Assembly (NCBI GenBank): GCA_027627225.1
Contig: CM051024.1
Span: 39,536,225-39,600,224, forward strand
Direction: 5' to 3'
DNA from: Congeria kusceri
Lineage: Eukaryota; Mollusca; Bivalvia; Myida; Dreissenidae
DNA length: 64,000 bases
Numbering within the stretch: the stretch's first letter is position 1; each line of letters opens with the position of its first letter. The notes under the pieces are model-generated. The model did no database searches and was not told the DNA's origin. It saw nothing but the letters and a program-made list of their open reading frames with translations. Shown here piece by piece: positions 1 through 13,165 of this stretch. The position numbers and the translations under genes are program-made.

Positions 1-1133
1 AAGTAATGTTTTAGTTGGACAAGCATGAGTTATTGAAAATTATGTTATAAGAAGATTGTCAACATTGCTTAGTAACATACCTATGACATTAATTCGAAAT
101 CAAGCAAGTTTTATCTGATTTGAAGATTGTCAAAGTTGCCTAAATAGCCGAATATGGCGCAAAAAATACGTTTGTTTCAGGTTACATGCCCAAAATAATT
201 AGGGTATGTACGTAGGGAATTATTTATTTTATATTATTTTTTTATTTGGTAAATGGTCAACTTGAAGATTCTTAAACTAAATGTATATTCAAAACACGTT
301 TCTAATATAATAAAACAGGGTTTGAAGTAGATGCTGTCAAAACAAAACACTTATTTATCCCCCCCAAAAAAATCTTGGAAAAAAAGTAAAATAAGCAAAA
401 ATATCTGACCCACCTCAATAAAAGGTTCTAGGGTCGGAGCATTTTTGGGGTAGGTCGGGTAACCTGAAACAAACATAATTTTTTAACGCCTAAGGACACA
501 TTTTTTCCAATTTCCGCTGGCGACCATGTTTCTAACGAATTAAAATTATTTGCACCCGTGAAATTATTATGAAATTAAGATAGTGATTTCAGGCAAGAAG
601 ATTGTCAAAGGTGCCTTTATAGCCACATAAGGGCAAACCTCCCGACCCTTTGGCAGTCATGTTTTTTTAACGAATCTAAACTATTTAAAGGAATTTGGTA
701 GAGTCACCCAAGGAACATTTCTGTGAAATTATTTTGAAATCCAGCTAGTGGTTTTTGAAAGAAAAAAGATTGTTATTTTTTTAAGCTTTTGACTTTTCTG
801 AAGAAAAAAAATTCTATCAAATATGTATATATTTGATATAATTAATTTTTTTTATCAGAAAAGTTGTTTTTTCGTCATTTCTTGATTACTTGTCATTAAA
901 AATTATGTGTTTAATAATTATTATCATTGCAACGCAAGAACCACCTGTGCTTTTGAATTCCATGTCAAACAAAATGTTCCACATTTCCTTGAATTGAAGA
1001 AATTAAACTCCACCAAGCGGTTTTAGAGATGCAGGTGTTTCAAGTAAAATGTTGACGACAGACGACGGACGACAGACGCTAACTGATCATACTAGCTCGC
1101 CCTTGAGAACTTTGTGCTCAGGTGAGCTAAAAA
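1..1133. repeat. Diverged dispersed repeat with bivalve-type tail
   Basis: A motif close to AAGATTGTCAAAGTTGCC recurs near 50, 122, 596 and 765, which suggests decayed internal repeats. The right end (about 1045-1133) has short GACGACGGACG-like repeats followed by TAGCTCGCCCTTGAG and CTCAGGTGAGCTA, which can pair as an imperfect hairpin. I know this kind of tail from many bivalve interspersed repeats, but the family name is not certain. No open frame of note is present. The left boundary is outside the window or not visible. Confidence 0.5.
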
Positions 1134-3060
1134 CAGATTACAGGCGCAAACAAAATCTTTACAATCATTCTACATGACCTATCTTGCAATGGGAGATAAT
1201 TAGTGTGATTGAATGTGCTTATAGTACGTAAGGATTGTAACCCTTTGCCTAAAAACATGCCTAAACCGTTCGGTTGCTATATGTTTGAAACAATAAAATG
1301 TAGTACAGTGTATATTTATTTATAAAAAAATAATCCATGTAGCTTTTTAGAAACGCTTTATCGAATAATTAAATAACACGCACAAAGAATGGCCATGTCA
1401 GGAGCGTATCAAACGAAAAATTGAATGCACGCCCGTGTTTATTATGTTTTTTTTTTTAAATTCTTGCATGACTAAAAAATTATTGCATTCCAACTTCCAA
1501 CTGAAATGTTAAGCGTTGATTACTGTGTGCGTATGGGTGATCAGTCTTTGCAACAGGTATCGTTTGGACATCACTGTGCATTTTCAAATGCACATCTCTA
1601 TCTCCACGACGGAAATGCGCACTAAGGTCGGCGGGCGCAAGGATCGGCATAAATTAATAATTAACAGATATAGAAGCATTCGAAAAAATTACCAAAGAAA
1701 AGGCGGAAACTGATTCATCTGTCAAAAGCATTCTGATAAGAGTTTCATAAAGTCTTTTTGTGAAATATTGGGCGTGGCTAGTGGTAACCATGGCTTGGGT
1801 TTCTCCTGGGTTATCCTTCATCCCCATAGCAAAATATGGTCAGCAAATAAAACCAGCTTTTTGTAGAAATAACTTGATAGCTGGAAGTTGCAGGTATAAT
1901 ATTATTTAACAGAATTCAAGCAATTTTAAGCACTTTTCTATGAAAATAGACCAAGCATTGTTTCGTTTGCCTATTAACATTTTCGAAAAGTGGGACTTAT
2001 TTAAAGTTATTAAAGTTTAATTTACATTTAAAATACACATCAAACTGCATATTTCCACAACGAAAATATCCATTAGGTAAATTGTACTTTAAGAAATTGA
2101 GTTTCACTTTGTGTATATGTTAATTGTAATTTTACGTGAAATTTACGTTACTGAGCAATACATTTGCAGTTTTGCAAGGATGTTGATGAATACATTTAAT
2201 TCGTTTCGAGCTACCGATTTTATATTCGTTACACTGTAGGCTGCACTCTATAAATTGCAAATGTGCACATGTACTAAACACAAACGAATGTACCGTTATT
2301 TATTTGTACACTTGCAACGCATCCAATGCTAGAATCTAATGTAATAAAATTTCAGGTATCGCATGGCACATTTATGAAACCAATAGTGCCGCGATGATAT
2401 GTAAATTATTAATGTACATAAAGATACAAGCCTCTGAGTTGACCACCGCAAAATTGCCAAATTGAATGAGGTGGTCATAGATCTTAAATAGTTTTACTTT
2501 TCAATGTAATAAAAACCTAATTTGACGTTATACATTAAACTAGTATTTGTCCTATAATACAGACCTGTGAACATATCCGCAAAGCTCCTAAGTAAAGTAT
2601 TATAATTAAGTCATTAAGAAAAGTGCAAATGATATTTCCTTTTGAAAATCAACATAATAGATATAGGTCAATGGTAAAATAATAGGACATGTTGATTCTT
2701 TACCAGATTAAAACAAATTAAGCCTTTTTTTTTTAAAGAACCAACCACAGACATCAGGAATTTTAAGAAATTGACTTAAGTGTTCAATAAGAAGCTTTGT
2801 GAATATGGACCTACTTTTTCGTGTAATATGAACAATGTGTGTTGAGAAAATGATTTAACAAATAAGAAAAAACGACATTCCAACAATATGCTAGCTCTTT
2901 AAAAATAATAATTTTATTGTTGATTTACTACATGCATGTTTTATTGTTTATATTGAATGGTCGGGCGAAATATATTGATTTTATAAAAATGCATAAAAGA
3001 TCATTAAGTAGACATTAAACCGTAAAAAACTAGCAGTTTGGGGAAATATGTGGTCACATG
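1134..3060. other. AT-rich non-coding DNA, no gene seen
   Basis: I see no convincing exon, RNA gene or element boundary. There are scattered homopolymer runs only. Part of it should be upstream sequence of the exon at 3111. Confidence 0.5.
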
Positions 3061-3084
3061 AATACATTTAGTGTAGTGTAACCG

Positions 3085-3110
3085 TTAACAGACGTGACGT
3101 CACATTCAAT
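3085..3110 (+). promoter_or_regulatory. CRE palindrome just upstream of a start codon
   Basis: The perfect palindrome TGACGTCA, a full CREB/ATF site, lies at 3095-3102, nine bases before the ATG at 3111. The start itself sits in AATATGGCGG, which also fits a YY1-type initiator motif. In animal genomes a CRE and a YY1-like ATGGCGG together often mark a TATA-less promoter and first exon. The role is inferred from motif and position. Confidence 0.5.
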
Positions 3111-3153
3111 ATGGCGGAAGAATTAGAGTCGAAGGTGAAAATTGGATCTGATG
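3111..3153 (+). CDS. Candidate first coding exon (MAEELESKVKIGSD-)
   Basis: ATG at 3111 opens 14 codons reading MAEELESKVKIGSD, followed by one base and a GT donor (ATG|GTAATA) at 3154, so the exon would end in phase 1. Support is the ATGGCGG start, the CRE just upstream, and the acidic, lysine-rich N-terminus typical of an intracellular protein. The next phase-compatible + strand exon I can see is 43534-43995. Joined there, the split codon is GGT (Gly) and the acidic composition continues without a break. No domain is recognisable. Reading through the donor gives about 24 more residues and then a stop, so a spurious start remains possible. Confidence 0.42.
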
Positions 3154-3657
3154 GTAATATCTTGTGCATTTTCTCAATATACTACATTCACACTCAATTG
3201 TTTTCATACTTGAACGTTCTTAAGTAGAAAAATGTTCAATCATTGTCACAAGCGGTTCAGTAAACGCCATAATTAGCAAAATTCATTGTTGACACAACGT
3301 CTTAAACATTCAATTTATAGTTGTCATGCACGAAGTAAGGTTGCTTCAGTGGAAGATTGATCAAAATGAAAGTGCTCTGGAACATATTTTGCAACAGATT
3401 TATAGCGATTAAGGAATACACATTATTCAACCTGTTTCATATTTTTATAATTTATTTAATTAGAAGACCACCCATCCCGAATTTTGACACAGTCTTAGAT
3501 ACCAACCGGATTATTACTGTTTGCTATCCAGTTTTTCCGTGCATGCACTCTTAATAAATAACAGGCTTCTTGGCATTAATAACTCCTTAAAATTGAGTCT
3601 GTGCCTACATTTTTAATACTGGGATCCGGCCAGTCCTTCATTTGCCCAGTAATTGGT
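3154..3657. other. Presumed intron sequence, nothing recognised
   Basis: AT-rich sequence between the candidate first exon and the hAT-like element. It has no exon-like frame with splice signals. Confidence 0.4.
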
Positions 3658-3665
3658 GGTTACGC

Positions 3666-5532
3666 CATCGATCTCACAAGGATTTTAAAATAAGAGTCCT
3701 TGGACTCCTTCCCCCTAAAAGGTAGGAGTCCCAAATAGAAAAGAAATAAAAATGTAAGTCTAGCATGTGACGCATGACATTAAATGATTTTTTAATATTA
3801 AACAATTTATGACAGTTCTAGTAATAATTATTATAATTAATTTATTATTATACTCGGCATTGGTATTCTCGCGGTATCTGTATTTTCGCGGTAATCGTTT
3901 ATCTTCGGATTTTCATGCTTAATTGTCAACATCTAACATATTTTTGGTTTTCTTTAAGAAAATAATAAGTTATAAATTAATTCATTTGAATTTATACAAG
4001 TAATATGATTTGAAACCATAAATATAAATAACTTTCGTATCAGCTTGCAGCTATCGGTAGACATTATTTGGTCAATGTCTACACTTTCGTCTGCTTGAGA
4101 AAATATAAATGAAGACTCAAATTATTGTTTTGTTATATTTGTTTAAGGTTACAATCCAACAATTTAAAGTGTTTTGTGTTTGTTTATACACTAACAGCAA
4201 AGTTATTTCAAAACAAAAGTTTTACCGAGAGATTACCGATGACGTAATCTAAGATGGCTGCATGGTGCATTGAAAAACAGAATAATTTAAGGACTAATAC
4301 TTTACTTTTAAACACAATTTCCAGTTGTTATTTTCATGAAAAGGTTCAATTTATAGTATGTTACTGAAAGAAAATGTTTTGTAAGTTGTTTTTGCTCCAA
4401 ATATTTTCTTAAAGATTAAGTACCGCGAGAATACAGATGATGAACAGTATATTAGGTTATGAAATTATAATTATTATATATAATTCTTGAATGACTGTCT
4501 CAAATAAAACAATATTACCAATGTTTAATTTTAAGCAGGTAATTGATGGTCTAGCCTTGTGAGCTGCTTTAAATGGCCTGATTATTAAAAATGTATGATG
4601 TGGTTGATGACAGTACAGAACAGCAGGCATGCAGAAAATCATAAGTTACTGTCAAACTTGTTATTGGAAACATGTGAAAAACACAAAAAGCCAGACAAGG
4701 AGTAGTTATTTTAGGGATATTAAACATCAAAGTGTGTGTTTGCATGTGTTTTACAAATGTTTGTGACATGTAGAATCGGCGACGATAATTTTTGCGAGGT
4801 TGCAAAAATATGTGACATTGCAAAATTTTTAACTTACATGATCACCAATATTGTTAATTTATGTCTTGTTATTTATATATTACACTAGAATGTTCCTTAA
4901 TGTATGTTTACTGATCGATGCATTTATAAGCCTGTCAAAATTCGGCCCTAGATTTTCATATGAAATTTCTGCCAAAGACAAAAACTTCGTATTATTGACA
5001 TTTAAGTGATATTCGTGAAATTTGATTTGCAATTTCAGTTAATTAAATGTGCTGAACCTGTTTTTCACTCATTTTAACAATTCTGTTTGATTTAGGTTGT
5101 CAACCATGTGCTAATTGTTCTTAATTGCGGACACCTGTTGTCACATTTTTGCACATTCTAATTGACTTGTGGATTAAAGCTAACCAATGAGTGACGCAGG
5201 AATTAACGGATGAAAGCTAACAGTAACTGTCTTGAATGGTGTGGGTGGAGCTTAGAGACTACTTTGGGCGGAGCCAAGTGACTTGACTGTGACAGCTGCA
5301 GTGTGTACACGGGGCCGATAAATGATTTTTTCGCCACTACTGCAGAGTTTATTGCAGGCATTTATGTAGCCTCAGGGTACCAATTCGCGAACAGTACCAA
5401 CGTTTTATGTAACAGGGTATACGCAGTAAGCAGAAATGCATGCGTCCCAGGACTCTTTGTCTAGTTTTGACAAGCGTCCTTTTGAAAAAGTATGCGTCCA
5501 AATACGCTTGGTTTTGCGTTTCCGAGATCCCT
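3666..5532. mobile_element. Non-autonomous hAT-like element, 1.87 kb, 8-bp TSD
   Basis: The 8-bp direct repeat GGTTACGC lies at 3658-3665 and 5533-5540. The right end reads CCGAGATCCCT; the left end CATCGATCTCAC is a damaged form of the CAGGGATCTCAC seen in the related copy at 18185. Both copies then share a GGATTTTAAAATA stretch, a GGACTCC motif, and a right-end segment with GCGTCC, AAATACGCTTG and GTTTCCGAGATC. The 8-bp duplication and CAGGG-type ends fit hAT transposons. No transposase frame is present, so the element would depend on an enzyme supplied elsewhere. Confidence 0.8.
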
Positions 5533-5540
5533 GGTTACGC

Positions 5541-6606
5541 TGTAAATCAATTCACAATACACAGGACATAAGAATGTTCTGTCCTTCTTTGCTCTGTGCA
5601 CAATCTGTGTCACACTGCCCTTATGACTGAAATAATGTTAAAGTGGAACTTCGGATCATTCAGTTTGATCGACAAATATTTTTATATCACTTATTTCACT
5701 TACATAACACAGAGTTATGTTTGGTACCATAATCATTCTTAAACAAAATTTAATAATGAATCTTTTATACATGGCATGTTGAATGATCAGACATGCATAT
5801 GCCATATGAGGTTTATTGCACTTAAAATCAAACTTTACACTTGTTGCTATTTTGTAAAAACTGTCTTGGCAGTATCTGATTATAATGCGATTAATGAATA
5901 ATATAATTGAATAATAAGATGGTAAAATATGTATATTCAAAATATGCAGCTTATACTATGGTTTATTTATAAGTGAGCGCGTTTGATGTCTAAATCATGA
6001 CAGGGCCCAGCAAAAACAGTGTCATTTTTCCCCTTAAAAGATCAGAAATTCCCCTAGAAGTTAACATTTTAAACAAAAACTAACATAATCAGTTGTTTTA
6101 CCTGTAAAGAAAGACTTTTAATTAGAGTGACTGCATTTTCCTGACAATAATATAGCAACTGATATATCTAGAATGGTTTATTGACTGAAACAGACTATTG
6201 AAAGTAATTTTATGTTATTTAAAAAATTCCACGTTGTTAGAAAATAATGCCAAAATTACCCCATCTGAGGACTGCAGGTGGCATCCCCCAAAACAGATGG
6301 AAGGCCCTGCATGACAGACATAAGACGGACTTGAAAGTTTTAAGGTTAATGCAAACATTTCTTTGGTCCATTGTTTTTCATCGTCTACCCAGTGACAGTT
6401 TATGTATGAGATGGTATCACATAACGGTTTGGGGCGTTCACTTGACTGTGTGTTTGTATGAGTGTTTAATGTACCAGTACTTAGTGATCTGGAGATAATA
6501 CATTCGTTTCGATGTTTCTGGCTAAATGAATACCTTGACGAAGTTACATTGATTGCATAAAAGAAGAAAAGTCATCTTGCAGATATCTGGTCACATGGCA
6601 GATAAA
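5541..6606. other. No gene or element recognised
   Basis: AT-rich sequence. Open frames here are short, have no splice context and look fortuitous. Confidence 0.45.
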
Positions 6607-6880
6607 TAGGATCTGACACGAGTTATTTCATGCCTTATTTTATTAAACGAGTTCAGGAATTTTGTTAGTAAATCCTAAAAGTTGTGTATTGACATCATGT
6701 CATTTCATGTTGATGGCGTCATTTCACCAAAATTATGTCATGCGATTGGTCAGTTAAAGATGATGTAGCCAATGAAAACGCTCAAAATGCTATCTTACAC
6801 ATGTGTGAGATAAAAATATTTGTAATGGCTGTATTACACGGAAAACAAGGTATAGCATGTGATAAAATTTTATTAACAAT
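6607..6880 (+). repeat. Dispersed repeat A (partner at 49801-50070)
   Basis: Starts with GGATCTGACACGA and shares long near-identical stretches, in the same orientation, with 49801-50070. These include GTCATGCGATTGGTCAGT, TAGCCAATGAAAACGCTCAAAATG and TGTATTACACGG. It contains a CCAAT box in each orientation about 25 bp apart. I do not recognise the family, and no coding frame is conserved between the copies. Confidence 0.75.
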
Positions 6881-7915
6881 ACTCATGGATTGAATATAAA
6901 TAGAAAGAAAACTTTTGTGTCAACATGAATGCTACTACTTTTATGGATATCTTTCTGAAGATGGAATAAAATCAAACTCAGGGCTATTAACTAACAACTA
7001 ATTATATCAGTGAAACAGCCAAATTTTAGTTACATTAAAGTAAGATCCAACCCAGTGTACATGTGTCCTGGACAAAGACTTACAAAAGTTGCATTATGGT
7101 TTAATGATTATTACTAGGAATAGTAATTATGGAACAATATCAGAGTAAACGGATGACTCTTGTTAGATTGTCTCGAGCACAAATATTCACTAGGACGGGA
7201 TCAATGATCTTAAAATGTACAGGGAAAACTGGACCAGTTGTTGACATTTTCTAATAGTTTGCTTAAGCCAGCGTTTTCATCAGTCTAATGCTTCTAATTT
7301 TAAGCATAGTCTATTTATTTGTAGTTGAATATTTGCAAAAAGTTGATGAATTTTTAAAGATATTAAACATTTCTGTGTTGACCAGCCCAGAGGGGCAGCA
7401 GGCGGGAACCAAAAAGGAGCAGGGCGCAGCACCCTGCTATTTCACTCTAGGTCTTTCCCTAATTCACTTTCAAAGTAAAGTGGTCCTGTTCTGTCAGATG
7501 GTCAGGTGTAAAAGATGACACAGAGAGATGACTCGTTTCGAACAGATTGGTCAAGCCAGTGCAGTTCGCGTTAAAATTGAAATTGTCAAACTAAACCTGT
7601 CATACATGTGCCCTGGGGCAGTAATTATTATTTGATGACATACTGAAAGAACTATTTGTTTGTGTATTGAAGTAGTTGCATAAATCCTATATGCAGATAA
7701 GAGAATTACACAGTGCTTATGGTGCTAGTGAATGGTAATAGTTAATCAGGAACGAAAATTGATTATTGTGCATGAAAGGAGGCTTTTACTCTGAAGTGCC
7801 GTGTATGAAGTGCGGTGTATGCGTGGAGTACTTAAGTCTATAATCTTATTGGGAGTATTAGTTGGAGTAAAATCTTACAAGAAGGTAATTATTGACTACT
7901 ACCGTTTCTGCTGTA
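6881..7915. other. Mostly unannotated; small GC hairpin at 7418-7436
   Basis: No gene seen. GCAGGGCGCAGCACCCTGC forms a 6-bp perfect stem inside a locally GC-rich patch (about 7383-7440). Its function is unknown. Confidence 0.4.
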
Positions 7916-7923
7916 AGACATGC

Positions 7924-8844
7924 AGGGCTCGAATTAAATTTAACTTTTTTCGCCGTTTGCAAATTTGTGCGAGTGACTAATATTTCAACTGTCAAAAGTT
8001 AGTTTCTTCTCCCAATTTCATTTAGTAATAGCAAAATCAACTAAATGCCTTTTTTGGTAAAAATGTGTATTATTAACTTTTAACTGAGTTTAAAGGCATT
8101 CACAAACAAATTGGACATTTTTGTTTAAACTGGAGCTGCACATTTAACCTTGGGAAAGACTTAATGTTTTTTAGCTTAACGTCGTCATAAAGTTGCCTGT
8201 TGAAATATGTACCAGTCTCCGCAGTGTAGATCTAGAGTCAGGACAGCCCAATTCTTTGAAGGACCAAGTCATATACGGCTTATAACATTGACAAACCAGA
8301 CGACGACCAGAAATTCGAATTGATAGATTCAATTGAGTTGTTGGTTCATTCAGTTTGTGAGTTTTATAATTGTGTTCACGATATATTTGTGCCCGTGTTG
8401 AAATATGTGTTGATGTCCAAAAAGATGTCATTCTAAACGTTTATACAATAACAACTGTTACACTTTGTCCAGTTATTTAACTTAAAATTAAATTTTTAAC
8501 ATAACAATACTCACAAAAATCAGATTATTTAAGAAAAAAATGTTTCGGTTTGACACTGTTGTGACTGTTTTAACCAAAACGTGTGTCCTGTTGGACGTTT
8601 TGGGGACAGTTTAACACCTGACCAGATTGAATTGGGGCTGTTTTTGCCTACTCCCTTCATAGTTATCTCCCTTCGCAACAGGTGTGAGAATTGTGTAAGT
8701 CGGGTTAAGATGTATTATGATATTCTTATTGTTACATTCATATATTTTTTCACTCACATTTTTTTGCAAGCACAGAAAAAATTACTTGCAAAACTGATTT
8801 TGTACTTGCATTTTGCGAGTTTGTGAGTGCTAAATTTGAGCCCT
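7924..8844. mobile_element. hAT-type MITE, 921 bp, 8-bp TSD AGACATGC
   Basis: AGACATGC occurs directly at both sides (7916-7923 and 8845-8852). The element begins AGGGCTCGAATTAAATTT and ends AAATTTGAGCCCT, which are imperfect inverted ends typical of hAT elements. Internally there is no transposase frame. Its right part (8597-8844) is included in the large inverted repeat whose other arm lies at 16345-16967. Confidence 0.85.
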
Positions 8845-9224
8845 AGACATGCTTGTGCTTTTTTGCACTAGAAGCCAACTGCTTATAGTCACAAAATCTT
8901 AAAATGTGTATTAGTTTATAGTGCATGCTACTGTAGCAAATGGTGTAATTTGTTATTTCATTAAAAAATGTAGTTTTGTTAATTTGTAACTATGACTGCC
9001 AGAGTATTCCTATTTTAGTTTTATTTATATGACTGTTATATGTAATGATTTATTTTCCTGTACATTTTGATATTTGTGATTCAACATATTTAATAATATA
9101 AAATTACATAAAACTGAACAGTTTTCTTTACTTTATTGTAAGAAATCAAGATCTTTTGATGAGCTAACTGCTATTTTAGAAACCATGTATTTAGAGTTAT
9201 AAAATAGATATAACAAGTAATACA
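8597..9224 (+). repeat. Left arm of a large inverted repeat
   Basis: About 630 bp that recur in reverse complement at 16345-16967. Shared landmarks include GGGGACAGTTTAACACCTGACC, the Pur/Pyr-rich start, and the far end TTATAAAATAGATATAACAAG. The arm spans the right part of the MITE at 7924-8844 and then about 380 bp of other sequence, so the inversion joined pre-existing MITE and flank. The outer homology fades near 8580. Confidence 0.85.
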
Positions 9225-9664
9225 TAATAATAATGCATAATACAAAGTCATATTTGTCAGAAATTTGTATCATCACCAAACTATCGGGGAAGTAAATCAG
9301 ACAAATTTGACCTGCTCCAAATGAGCTTTACTGGTGGTTTATGGTTGAAAGAGGGGACCACATGTCATCTGTCAACCTGTATTTAAACACAGAATGCCCT
9401 TAGAAATGGTCGGCCCAGAGATGTCTGTGACAATAATAGTCCATATAAGTGCAGTATGTATGTAACAGAAAATACTGTTTTATAGTACTTTTTCTGTTTG
9501 TATATTGAATTATTTGACATGTTTATATCTACTGAGTACCCTTTGTTCACCGCAATTATATATTGTATTCAGTGTTGAACACTTATTTATCATTGCTATG
9601 CTGTCGTTTGTTAGCTGTGATTGATAGTACCAAAAATGTCCTCACAGCATAGAAATACTCCACA
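9225..9664. other. No gene or element recognised
   Basis: AT-rich spacer inside the inverted-repeat block. Confidence 0.4.
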
Positions 9665-11042
9665 AGGCCTAAAATAAAATATTGTTTCCCCTCCCGCGAC
9701 CGACCCAGCAAAATTGCCGCGACCCAAAAATGTTTCTAGACCAAAGAAAATAATATTTTATTTTATTTGTGTGTGAAAATGCGGGGTGCGAATCCTTAAA
9801 AAGAATCCAATAGCTTGTTCAAATCTTTCTTTCAAAAGACGCTTATAAAATGACTTTAAACGGACAGTTCTCGGTAACGTGTAATTCGGCGTATTTTGAC
9901 GCATGCTTTTACGAAAAGGATGCCATAACATTCAGTGTCAGATTCTAGGGCGCAAACATTTCCGCTAGCATATGCATGTTTTTTTAAAGACAAAGAACGC
10001 CCACCGGCAATTAACAAACTCGCCTTTATGCACCAAGTGTCCATTATCGATAAAATCTTGACGCAGGAGGAGTCAGCTTAACAAGAGCCACACAGTCAGC
10101 CAAGAGAACACATAAAATTTCCAACTTGCAAATAAGCGTCGTCGTTAGAAAGTTTATCACGTCCTCGTTTTAATTTTAATTGGTAAAGGTGCTAGTTATT
10201 TGTAACACATTTGCGTTAGGTATGTGTTTTGTTATAGATATGCGTGTTTTTAACAGCCGCGTTTGTAATAAATTACTACAAATTAAAATAGTAAATAAAT
10301 AAATAATTATAAATAAATATCATAATTTTGGTGAAAGGAACCGTTTACTAAGAATATGAATTACGACATCATGTAACTCGACAAACTGATCGCATCAAAC
10401 GTCTTATTTTGTTAAAAAAAACAAACAACAATTACTAGATCTAGTAATAATGAACGAAAGTGTTATTCAAACTCATGAATGCACACGGATTAGAATTATG
10501 CAAAAACTGTTTTTATTTCCATAGAATGCTTATTCATTTATGCTCTAGCATTTGCGTTGATCAGATACAGTATTACAGATTGATGCTTTTAAACACTATC
10601 CACGTGCTAAGCGTGTAACACGCTTTTAAGCTACAAACTGCTAGCCGCAGTTTGACAGTCACCGTTGCTATGGCTGTTGCTAACAGTGTTCTGTTTTGGA
10701 TGCCCGGCAAATTGCAACGTCACGCTGTTACTCCTTAGTTTAAACAGGTTTTTATTATTAACGCTCTTGTTTTTAACGTATGTTATTGTTTGTTCAATTT
10801 TGATAAATTATTGTAAGGTAATTAGAACATAGTATTACATAAATAAGCAGAGCGTTATTAATCTACTACAACGAAATATTAAGAATTAATACTATAACGT
10901 AACATTTCGAACATAAGGAAAACATGAATGAAACTGACTTATTGTGTATAAAACTAAAATATTTTTCCGACTTACCGACCCACCCTTTATTAGCATGGGT
11001 CGCGGGAGTTTTACAAACAATATTTTATTTTCGGCCCAAATA
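9665..11042. mobile_element. TIR element, ~1.38 kb, with internal fossil sequence
   Basis: The left end (GGCCTAAAATAAAATATTG, then CTCCCGCGACC) is matched in reverse complement at the right end (GGTCGCGGGAG, then CAATATTTTATTTTCGGCC) over roughly 20 near-perfect bases plus a GC-rich block. The interior at about 9870-10230 is homologous, in opposite orientation, to 24590-24930. In the direction of this strand it reads a peptide-like stretch containing VSIIDKILTQEE and HSQP before a stop. The target duplication is unclear. I do not recognise the superfamily. Confidence 0.65.
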
Positions 11043-11627
11043 ATTCTTTGTGCAACTGATATTGACTCAGAAGAATCAAAGTAGTTTTCTTTTACTTTAA
11101 TATACACATTGCATTTTAGAATAACTTGTCACTGTAGCATTGATCACTCTGTAACAAATGTTGTAAAACATCACCTATATTGTGTCAATTATCCGAATAC
11201 TTGTATCCTGTCAAAATTTTCTTGTGGCATTGTGTAAATAATGATAAACTAAGCCTACTTCACGTCCTTACACATACTTAGCAAATTGTTTGCACTGCTA
11301 ACAAGTTACCTGAAAGGCTGAAAATCTGTACTTATATCCCCATCAAGCATGCTTCTGTGATCATAAACAGGGTTCATTATGTCAAAAAGGAAGCTGGGTA
11401 TTCAAAGACAGGCATGGGGTCAGTTCACTTGAAGTCCATACATAGTTTATGTAGGTTTCTAGCAGAAAAAGGAGTCCGGCATTAACAAGCTTGCATGATT
11501 TTACTTTGCCTCCAGTGTACCCATTTAGCTGTACAGCATTTTATTTCCGTATCCATAGCAAATCAACTAGCCCCAGGCAAAATTACCAGTTTGGTAAAGC
11601 AAGCCGGGATTCTGACATAATTTTTTG
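11043..11627. other. No gene or element recognised
   Basis: AT-rich spacer before duplication copy A. Confidence 0.4.
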
Positions 11628-13165
11628 AGAGAAAGAAAATTGTATAAGCTGCCAATGTAAAGCTGAAAATCTGAGCAAGCAAAGTTCAAAATTTACCAGT
11701 GCAGGACTTACTGGCTTGTGCTAAATTTGACTACTGATATATCATTCAACTCCAAAACACAATTTTATAATGTGTACTTGACTGCAAATAAATTCTCCTG
11801 AGTCTGCAATAAGTTACATAGATTACCTCTAAACATACATCCACAAGTCTATGGTGGCAGTGCACGATTGAAAAAAAAGATCAAGTGAATATAATTAAAA
11901 TGAGACTGGATGAGAATGCAAACTGGTCTCTTTACAATGTTTGACAAATCAGAAAACTGGCATATGATACATCTGCTTTCTTACTACTTGTAAATTGGCA
12001 AAAATATATCTGCATATTGTTCCCAGAGCTTATTTCTTAAAATTTTCTTGGGTTCATATTATACATAGTTGCACATTATGCCCCAGTCTTTTACGGTTTG
12101 TTTGCCAATTCAGAAAACTGACATGTGATACATCTGCATTCTTACTACAAAGTACTCGTACATTGTAACAGAAGAAAGGTGGTTTTGAAACAAGTAGACC
12201 ATGTCCAACTATTTGATATACATTGTAAACATACAGTTATTTATCCTAGATAATATCATAGACATTGTCGCCCTACTATCTCACATGCTTTGGGATTGAC
12301 ACCAATGGTTTTAACAACAACAAAATGTGAACATCCTATTGTCTTATATGTTTGCTAAATATATGGAAAATATGGATTGAAAATACACAGACAACGTTGT
12401 GTTGTGTCTTTCTCTAGAATTTCAAAGGTAAGATTCTGTTCAATCATTTCTATTATTGTGATCTTGGGATCTTTTTTTTGTAAGAAATGAAAAAAATTAA
12501 CAGCAATGAAGTTGTTTTTTTTTCCGTTCAATATATATTTATTTAACCTCGTCAATAGGTGTGTGGGGGTCGAGGGCATCCCCCTCCAGACCGTATACAT
12601 TCGTTCATATAATAATATATAATGCATGTATACCATAATATATCTGAAACATTTTAAACAAGTGCTTACACAATATAGCAAAATATGTATTAAGTGATTG
12701 TATTAATATACAGTATTTTAGTCACATAGTTACAGGTAAAGAGGTAAGAATAAATCCCATTTTTTACTTTTATGTGAATCGTTAAAAACATTAATTTCAT
12801 TCAGAACATTATAATGTACAGACAAGTATGCTGCCTTAACATTAGGTATAGTTTGATTCATCTTGCAATTATAAATAAACATTTTAGTAAACAAAAAGGT
12901 TAAATTTAACGGCCCATTTGTATTATTATGTCCCAAAATAAAGGATGATTTGTTAAGATTATCTGAAAAATGTTTCCATTCAGCAATGAAGTTGCTTAAC
13001 ATAGTACAAATTCAACACAAAATCAATTTCAAACACTTTTTTTCAGATTTTGATGACCTATAAACCTTTATTTGTGACAAAGTCTACTAGATTAGTGTGC
13101 AGAAACATTATTTGCCATGAATTTTTTTTAAGTGCAGTAAGCACTGATTTAAGTGTTTACTTAAA